64,000 nucleotides of DNA from JACDAE01 sp963717195 (GTDB lineage Bacteria > Chloroflexota > Ktedonobacteria > Ktedonobacterales > Ktedonobacteraceae). Under the pieces are notes generated by a model that ran no database searches, was not told where the DNA came from, and saw only the letters and a program-made list of their open reading frames with translations. Below are positions 56,805-64,000 of the stretch, piece by piece. The translations under genes and the position numbers were made by a program. How positions within the stretch are numbered: position 1 is the first letter of the stretch; the number at the start of each line of letters is the position of its first letter. The stretch spans positions 124,001 to 188,000 of the forward strand of contig CAVQVR010000020.1 in assembly GCA_963717195.1 (NCBI GenBank), written 5' to 3'.

Positions 56805-59405
56805 TTATATCCCTTCAAGAGGACGTACCTCGAACTCTTTACGATGGTGCTCACAGAGCCATAAGATCGTTCTATCATCGGTGATGACCTGGTTCAATCC
56901 ATGCCAGCGTTGAGCTGGATCTGCGGTATTTAGGAAGTGACAGAGCACGCGCCGCGCTGATCCTTCCAGTTGTTGCATCGTCTGCACCTTCCCATCCAGT
57001 TGTGCATTGCTCAGGGCATCTATAACAGAGATCTCTGGTAGATCACCCAGAATCCATTGAAGACATCGATCTCTGGCGCGAAGCGCTCTATATCCACCAA
57101 CTTAAAACCCTCATTGATCGTTTTCCCAAGCGGCATCCCCACCTCAAGTACCTTCACCATTCGTCGTAGCCACGGACTCATCGTATTCCACCACTCCTTC
57201 CCCTGACGTACCTCATACCCTTCTTCCCCTACAATGGTATGCGGCCCCTGTGGATACTGACACAACAACCGTAAACGATACCCACGACTCACCCGAATCA
57301 TGGGGATTGATGCGTGAACGAGAAGTGCGTTCCAGCACAAAGAGACCAGGGCAGGTGTTGCCCAGTTTCTCTCTTTCCAGCTTCACATTCTGCTGGTCCT
57401 GATTGAGCATGGTACGATACAGAAACTCCTGCCCTTGATCGAGCCGGGCAAGCATGTGTAGCATCTCATGAGTTAAGATCTGATTCTGTTGCGCCTTCTG
57501 GTCAGGCACCAGGCTCTGTGTCACAAACTGCTGCGTCTTTTGCACCGTTGCCACCATCTGAGGGGCCGTGCTCGTATGGATACCATAGAGCAACGTTGCA
57601 AGGGAGATCCGCAGACCTTCTGGACAGACGATTTCGCTCTGTCCCCGTGCCTGTTGTTTCTCCAGATCTTCGTAGACATGATAGTGGGGAATCTGTTGCT
57701 GCAGAGAACAGCGACAGGGGATCTTCCGCCGCACGCGGAGTCCTTGAAAAGACTGCAACAGAACATCAAGCGTTTGTTTCAAGATCAGCAAGAAGGTATA
57801 GGGGAACGAACCCCACACTTTGATGGAGATCTCGCGTTGCTGAGTATCCAGTTCAATGTGAGCCTGTTGACCAGCATAGACCAGTCGTGCTCCCTCGCGC
57901 CAGTGTTGCCGCTGGCTATAGCGATGGGTACGCACCAGAAACCAGCTCATCAGGCCCGCCGGGACAAAACTCAAAGTGTAGCGCATCTCCACCAACACCT
58001 GTTCGGCTTCTGGCACCGTTGGGACGGGTAGTAGCGATGTCGGTGGCTGATGGGACAATAATTGCGGGAGCAAACTCTGGCTGATGGGTTGTCCTGGTCG
58101 CTCTGGTTCCAGTTGATAGCACAGCTCAAAACGTTCCATCATCCGCACAAAGATTGGGTAGAGTGCATGGGGATATGGTTTCCCCTGGTCATCTGTGGCC
58201 CAAATACGGGCCAGTTCCCGATGTTCCAGCACCCCACCCGCCTGCTGGACCTGGGGATCGACCAACACCTGACTGATGGCTTTACTGATCCAGTTGGGTT
58301 TGAGTACTATCAGTGTTCTCAGCACCGGATCATCATGGAAATAGAGAATTTTGCCCAGATCATGCAAATAGCGCCCGAATGTTTCGCGCTCTGTCTCATC
58401 GTTCATCTTTTGCTGGATACATATAGCGATAAAGGTAGCGGCATCAATATGATGCTCTGGACGGGCCAGGAGCTGTTGTTCTGCATTGACCCAGGTGCGA
58501 GGCCATTTCTGCCCCACAAAGGGTGTCTGTACAACAGCTGCCAAAATCTGTGTCTTGAGGTCATCCAGCCCATTGCCTGTACGATTGCTGATGGTACACA
58601 GCCCAACGATCTGCGGATACCGTTGCTGGTACAATGACCGATTGATCGTGGGGGTATTCCAGTCATCGCTATGAGTGGCGACGAGCAGGATCTTTGCATC
58701 AGGAGCATGTCCACGAATCGTATCGAGCCAGATGGAAAGACGACAGGCTTCTACTCCCAGGCGTGTATTCCAGACCAGCAGATACACCGAGTGCCGCGTC
58801 AGAAAAAATTGATGGGTCGCCTGATAGATCTCCTGTCCGCCGAAATCCCAGGTGTAGAGCGTGATCTGCTGGTGAAACTGTAGCGGATGGGGAGCATACA
58901 ATGAGACAACCTCAATCCCCTGTGTGACCGGTAATCTTTCACAAAATCCTTTCCCTGAAGGACACGCAGCAACAACGTCTTTCCCATACCTCCTTCCCCC
59001 ACCAGGATCACTTTCGCCTCAAAGCGTTCCACCTCCGCCTGTTGCAACATCTGCAAATAGGTAAGAATGGCTGGGACGCCCTGCGCAACAATTTCTGGGG
59101 GCGGTGTCTGCAATGGGTTGTTGTCCAGCCAAAGCCGTTGCAGAGCCGTGAGCTGGCCTACTTCCGCGGGCAGGGTGCTGAGCTGGTTGTTGTCCAGCCA
59201 AACAATTCCAGAGCCAAACATTGCCACACGTCCGCGGGAACCTGCATTAGCTCAAGTTCACAAAGATGCAGTCTGATCAGTTGCCCCAGTTCGTTGATTC
59301 ACAATTCTGATCCCTGTGGTGAAATAGATATGGACACTGCCCATCAGGATCCCACTTCTGCAAACGTCGTCGCAACTGTTTCACTATGTCTTGATCGCGT
59401 GCCAT
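56805..59405 (-). pseudogene. ROCO protein (LRR-Roc-COR), about five frameshifts
   Basis: The pieces in order are as follows. The N-terminus starts at 59,405 (MARDQDIVKQLRRRLQKWDP). LRRs follow (LGQLIRLHLCELELMQVPAD, then LDNNQLSTLPAEVGQLTALQ). The Roc GTPase has P-loop VILVGEGGMGKT, switch WDFGGQEIYQATHQFF and THSDDW. The COR domain has LIVLKPNWISKAISQVLVDP. A C-terminal extension runs to LWLCEHHRKEFEVRPLEGI at 56,805. The frame changes near 59,300, 59,200, 58,940, 57,310 and 57,050. Over the five frames every section is family-like, giving about 865 residues. ROCO proteins are large GTPases; bacterial roles are mostly unknown. Confidence 0.75.
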
Positions 59406-59466
59406 AGTCATCCTGTACCGCCCTTTCTCCTCTGAAAAAGTCCTTCCCTACAGCTCAGGTTGGAGA

Positions 59467-60815
59467 TTATCCGGCCTGAGCTATGGGTTGGCGTTCCACT
59501 TGATACCCTAAACGTGTCAGTTGATTGACGAGGCGTCGCTCAACCGACTCGCGATCTCGTTCCTCAAAAAAGGTTTCCCCACGTTCTTGATAGGTCGTTG
59601 CCTCACTCAGCAGATGATAGATAATGACGAGAATGCTGTGAGCGACGGCCATCGCTGCTCGTTTCACTCCGCGCCGAGCGGCGATGCGACGATATTGCGC
59701 AGCAAGATAGCTGTTCTTTTGACGTGATGCTGCATGGGCAACCTGGATCAAAACCCGTCGTAACCAGGGATTGCCCTTGCGTGTTTTTCCAGATAATCGC
59801 TTCCCAGCACTTTCATGATTGCCAGGACAGACTCCCGCCCAAGATGCCAGATGCCCTGCTGTGGGAAACTGTTGCATCTTTATCCCGATTTCAGCCAAAA
59901 TAGCGTACGCCGCTCGTTCGCTTACACCGGGAATACTACAGAGTAAGACCATCGCTTCCTCCCAGTTTCCCACTGCTTTTGCAGAAGACGACAGTTCCTG
60001 TGAGGTGGGTTCCTGTCTGGGATCTCGGCCTGTTCTGTCCTGGCAGGTCCTGAATTTTTTTCGTCGGCAGAAGGGGCGGCAGTGAACGCTATTTCCTTCG
60101 TCACTCTGATCAATCGCTTGCTCAAGATGCTCAATCTGCGTCAAATGTTCTCGCAGTAAAAAGCGATGATGGTCATCGACATGGCCTGTTAATGCCGCCA
60201 CCAATTGGTGCTCGTTGGCATGAACACGCCCCAGAGCGAAGCCTGCTAGTTTAACGGGATCGGTTTCCCCATCAACGATCGCCCCCAGAATTATCCGTGA
60301 CGCTTTTCCGACAATATCACTCACGACATCGCCTAATTTCAGGTTGGTATCTTCTAGGGTTTTCTGAACACGATTGACTTCTCGGGCTCGCTCCTCCGTT
60401 AAACGAACACGATATCGCGTCAAGTCGCGTAATTCTCTTTGGGGGGCCGAAGGAATGAGAGTTCTGCTTTGAGTAACCCATGTTGAAGCAGCTCAGCAAT
60501 CCATTCCGCATCTTTTCTGATTCGCTTTCGTCCAGGAACCGCTTTGATATGCTGGGCATTGACGACCAACAACTCAAAAGTTCCTTCCAACAGGTTATAC
60601 ACTGGTTTCCAGTACACACCAGTTCCTTCCATTGCCACATGCGTGCATCCCTGCTCTTTGAGCCAGTCCGAAAGTTTCAATAATTCCTCCGTTGTGGTTC
60701 CATACGTGCGAAATTCCTTCTGTGGCTTCCCCTGCTCGTCTCGAATGATCAGACAGACCTTAATGGTCTTCTTATGCACATCACACCCTGCGCACCGTGG
60801 ATACAGTATTTCCAC
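59467..60815 (-). mobile_element. IS110-family transposase, frameshifted
   Basis: The N-terminal frame starts at a GTG at 60,815 (GGAG upstream) and has the DEDD/RuvC-like motif CAGCDVHKKTIKVCLI and HVAMEGTGVYWKPVYNLLEG. It ends at PPKENYAT near 60,420. The C-terminal frame begins with LTRYRVRLTEER-like sequence and has the IS116/IS110/IS902 motif LCSIPGVSERAAYAILAEIG, then ASWAGVCPGNHESAGKR. A less regular stretch (60,000-60,110) may hide two further compensating indels. IS110 elements lack clear terminal inverted repeats, so the element ends are not defined. Confidence 0.85.
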
Positions 60816-61260
60816 TGCCAGGCTCCCATTCCTTCTGCTTTTCTCCTTTGAAGTCGAAAGATGCATCTGGCATGGGTGAGCAGAAACAAAGATTTTCCTC
60901 TGCGTGCTCCATCGAAGACAAAACAGCTTCTGCGATGGGCAACAATGCGTGGTCCCACACTCACCCGGATCAAGTCTCCTCCACACTGGCTCGTTAGCAC
61001 AAGAAAGGAACGATTTCTGGGCCAGGACATCTTGCCCCTATTCTACTCTTTTTCATTCTGGGTGGTGTACCCTAACATGACGGTCTCTCATCCTTTGCCT
61101 TATTCTAACGTATTGACCTGGTTCTGTACAGCAGGAAAATGTAGAGGTATTAACGACCGTTTATACCTCTACAGTTTGGCACGTGATAGATTGCTTAAAA
61201 CCACAACAACCTGTATACTCTTTGTGGGTATAAAAAGGTTAAGAGGAGACAGAGGGAAAT
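60816..61260. other. 445-nt gap upstream of IS110 and the small recombinase
   Basis: There is no gene here. The right part carries the promoter and the inverted repeat described separately. The left part probably contains the IS110 left end. Confidence 0.5.
61140..61219 (+). promoter_or_regulatory. Promoter and inverted repeat (possible res/operator site) of the small serine recombinase
   Basis: TGTAGAGGTAT at 61,140 and its exact inverse at 61,163-61,173 flank 12 nt. Immediately downstream, TTGCTT (61,191) and TATACT (61,214) form a sigma-70-like promoter with 17-nt spacing. Resolvases commonly bind inverted sites beside their own promoter, so the repeat may be a recombination or operator site. 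Confidence 0.55.
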
Positions 61261-61879
61261 ATGGGGAAAACAATCGCATATATCAGGACATCAACCGACA
61301 AACAGGATCTCAACACCCAAAAATTGGAGATTTTGGAGTGGGTCCGAAAAAGAGAACTCAAGGTCGATGATTTTGTTGAAATCACCATGTCTTCTCGCAA
61401 AACCAGCAAGCAGCGGCGTGTTGATGAGGTCGTACAAACATTAGCGGAGTTCGAATACACTGATTGTCACCGAACTCTCCCGCTTAGGCCGTAGTACGGC
61501 TGAAGTCATCACGTTGATCAGTGAATTGGTTTCCCGCAATATTCGAGTGATTATTCTGAAACAAAATCTCGATATCAACAAGCACGACATGAATAGTAAA
61601 ATTATCATTACCCTCTTTTCCCTCTTCGCTGAACTAGAGCGCGACTTGATTAGTTTGCGTACCAAAGAAGCGCTCAAAGCAAAACGAATGCAAGGGATAA
61701 TGCTAGGAAAACCAAAGGGAATTATTCAGCGAAGTAAATTTGATACTGACCTCTCGCGCATCAAGGAATTACTCATGTTGGGGCTTTCTGTACGCAAGTA
61801 GCCAACCTACTGGGGTATGCGAACCACTTCGCCCTCAACACCTATATCAACAAACGAAAGCTTCGTGAGCAACCCTAGT
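61261..61879 (+). pseudogene. Small serine recombinase (resolvase/invertase, Mpi-like), two frameshifts
   Basis: The pieces give a 206-residue recombinase. TIAYIRTSTDKQDLNTQKLE holds the catalytic Ser. After a shift near 61,458 the next frame reads LIVTELSRLGRSTAEVI. The core helix region follows (FSLFAELERDLISLRTKEAL, then AKRMQGIMLGKPKG). A final shift near 61,797 leads into the C-terminal HTH (VANLLGYANHFALNTYINKR). GAGG lies upstream of the ATG. The layout matches Mpi-type DNA invertases of normal length. Intact function would require both indels to be errors. Confidence 0.7.
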
Positions 61880-62032
61880 ATGATGCTCTCGCAGCGTTCG
61901 GAAAGGGGCAATTTCCTTCGTGTGATTTTCGTTTGCTACTCAAGGGCCATTATTCTCTACTATTTTTTGAGGCAACAACCGTGCGTATAGGTGTACTGGT
62001 TTCGCTCACTTAATTCTCAATGGAGAGGTGTG

Positions 62033-63176
62033 ATGTCACTCAAAAATCATATTGAAGCCGGAAGGAAGAGTCCTATTGGGCTTTTCTTCCTTCAACGCTT
62101 TCCTAAAACGACAAGCATTACAACAGAGGTCAACAAGCAACTCCGAACAGCCAGCACTCTCCTTCCTACCGACCAGTCTCTCCCAAATTGGGTCTATGGG
62201 ATGCTTGGCAGAGCTATAGACTATCGCATTTGCTATAGTTTTGAGATGAGACCACACACAACGTTAACGGCTTGGGAGCTGTACCACTGCTCGCTTTTAG
62301 ACCATTACAAAGCGAAGATGACATCCCTCTCCCTGAAAGTGAGTTCACAGATCTGCTGTTCTCTCAACATCTGGGATCGGATTCAATTTCGATCCACTCC
62401 ATGGCGCGGCACAAGGTCCATACACGTGGAAGCTGCTGGAGGCATTCTTCCACAGCCTTGATACGACTCTCACCACCATTCAACCAGTTCAACGACATTT
62501 GTCCTTAGAAGAGGAACGTGTCTTAGCACGCTACTGTTTCGTATTGAGTCTTTTCGAAGAAGCCGCTCGTGCGGGGCAAAACTACCTTGGCCGAAATGGT
62601 ATCCTTCTCACACCAGCACCCAGACAGAGCGTAGATGAACTCCTCGCCATACCTAAAGATGCATGGATAGACGATTTGTGTGCGATGTCCAGGTTGTTCT
62701 ACGAGCGGTGCCATTTGTACTTGACACATCCTCACGTTCTCAACCCTCAGTTTGTGGGAGGAAACGATGTAGGTGGAGCAGATGCTGATTTGATTGTAGA
62801 TAGGTGCCTTGTGGAATTAAAAGCAAGTATTCGTCCTAAACTTGATCCTGCTTGGTTACGGCAACTTATCGGCTACCTCTTGCTGGACTACGACGATAGA
62901 TACCGCTTTACGCATGTGGGGACACCATCCCGTATTGTGTGTAAAGGTGGATGGACGGTAAACAAGCAAACAAAGAGAGAAACGAGATCCTTCCTCAACA
63001 CGATGTGGCAGAACAGAAACATACAGTGGAGATATTCAAACGCCGTGAGAAACAAGCGTTTTGAGAGGCAATTGTTACCCAGGGAAAGCAGCAACAAGCA
63101 TCTCCCCTTAGCCCACCCATTCCGGCTGGTTGCTTTGAAGCTCAATATCCCTTCTGGTTCAGCTTTTAGCCAATAG
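62033..63176 (+). pseudogene. PD-(D/E)XK-like nuclease-fold protein, frameshifted
   Basis: Starting at the ATG at 62,033 with GGAGAGG upstream, three frames in turn give a continuous protein-like sequence: MSLKNHIEAGRKSPIGLFFL, then LLAFRPLQSEDDIPLPESEF, then GPYTWKLLEAFFHSLDTTLT leading into LSLEEERVLARYCFVLSLFE. Near the end GGADADLIVDRCLVELKAS has the spacing of a PD-(D/E)XK active site (Asp, then Glu-x-Lys). LRQLIGYLLLDYDDRYRF follows. After about 62,930 the frame is doubtful. The function is unknown; the fold suggests a defence- or repair-type nuclease. Confidence 0.5.
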
Positions 63177-64000
63177 GAATTCTTGGCAAACGAATATCCT
63201 GCATAACGGCCCACACAATCGTGAGGCAGGATGTTTCGGTTGTGAACGTGTCAATCTGATCCGTTCGTTGTCGGACATTGCTAAAAAAACTTTCAATGGC
63301 ATTGGTGGTGCGAATGTAACGATGCATCACCTGTGGAAAGCGTAATAGGTCAGAAGATGTTCCTCGTCTTCACAAAGGCCGCGGATGGCTTCAGGATAGC
63401 GTTTCTGGTACTTGGCCTTGAACGCAGCCAAATTGAGAAGTGCATCTTCTTTCTTCTCTTGTTTGAAGATCCCTGAAAGTTCGGTACTCACCTCTTTACG
63501 GACGCGTCTGCGCAATAGCGTTCATCACGTTCCGTTGTTTATGGACCACACAGCGTTGCCTGGGAGTCGCCCCAAAGAGCGCCGCCACAGCTGAGAGGAT
63601 TCCCTCATGCCCATCGGTGACAATCAGATCGATCTGTGTTGCCCCACGCTGGCGTATGTCTTGCAAGAGACAACTGCACCCGTCCTTGCTTTCTTCGGCA
63701 CAGGCACGCAACGCTAAAACTTCTTTGTTGCCTTCCAAATCAACACCGATGCCGTTAAAAGAACCGTGGAATCGGTTTCGTCTCCGTGGCGTGCCGTGAA
63801 GTACACCCCATCCAGGTACACGATCCGCCAGTGTTCTTGCAGAGGACGTTCACGCCAGGTTTCAAATTGTTGTGTTAATGTCTGATTGAGACGACTCACG
63901 GCGCTAGCGCTCGGGGCAACTCCCATCAGCGTTTGGGCCACGTCTCCCACCTTTTGAGTACTCACCCCAGCAACAAACATCTCTGTGAGTCCTTCTGCGA
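63167..64000 (-). mobile_element. IS256-family (mutator) transposase, partial and frameshifted
   Basis: The right edge cuts off the N-terminus. The visible sections are VAGVSTQKVGDVAQTLMGVA to VYLDGVYF (first Asp), then after a shift EGNKEVLALRACAEESKDGC and LIVTDGHEGILSAV (second Asp), with TPRQRCVVHKQRNV. A further shift leads to SGIFKQEKKEDALLNLAAFK, and the last section has RYIRTTNAIESFFSNVRQRT (final Glu). It ends with a TAA at 63,167. At least three indels make it inactive. Confidence 0.85.

Overview
The window looks like a chromosomal segment of a large-genome soil bacterium of the Chloroflexota, most likely class Ktedonobacteria. This is inferred from gene content: mid-range GC, many decayed insertion sequences, large secreted proteins built from discoidin and collagen-like modules, LRR and ROCO proteins, a class I lysyl-tRNA synthetase and a fused Ada-AlkA protein. 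No rRNA or tRNA gene is visible, so the placement rests on style and family content only.

Positions 1-35,700 are a fairly stable gene-dense region. On the minus strand, a LacI-type regulator, a GH127 enzyme and a secreted clan-A-like glycosidase form a polysaccharide-use cluster. Upstream lies a divergent DNA-alkylation repair pair (ada-alkA fusion and ogt), with a large inverted repeat carrying AAAGCGC boxes between them. Next come a purB / GT-C glycosyltransferase / type 2 isopentenyl-diphosphate isomerase operon, a secreted Ca-dependent PI-PLC and a GH92 mannosidase. A cytochrome P450, mobA, a small membrane protein and a GT39-type glycosyltransferase follow. Three tandem paralogs then encode secreted concanavalin-like / discoidin / collagen-like proteins (19,983-27,398). 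After them come a DUF1611 (DgcN-like) gene, a frameshifted class I LysRS, two secreted proteins, an enolase-superfamily epimerase (DgcA-like), and a zinc-ribbon / ribosomal protein S21 pair.

From about 35,740 to the right edge the window is an accessory region dominated by mobile DNA and gene remnants. A large serine recombinase with a divergent small HTH gene sits in a truncated HD-domain gene. It is followed by an AAA ATPase remnant, an intact C39-like peptidase/glucosaminidase, an IS3 remnant and a 5'-truncated IS21 pair. Then come a broken C5 cytosine methyltransferase, an LRR gene, and a 7.8-kb Rhs/YD-repeat polymorphic-toxin gene with a Hint domain and a deaminase-like C-terminus. A ROCO (LRR-Roc-COR) gene, an IS110 element, a small serine recombinase, a PD-(D/E)XK-like protein and an IS256 transposase running off the right edge complete the window. 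Most genes here carry several frameshifts, whereas the left half has only about four. The decay is therefore probably at least partly real, although assembly indels cannot be excluded.

The most interesting points are: the Rhs-Hint-deaminase gene, whose toxin domain is split by one in-frame TAA exactly between its two zinc motifs; the triplicated discoidin/collagen array with 182-nt duplicated leaders; the recombinase gene whose 3' end is supplied by the target gene; the AAAGCGC inverted repeat; and several long palindromic intergenic elements.
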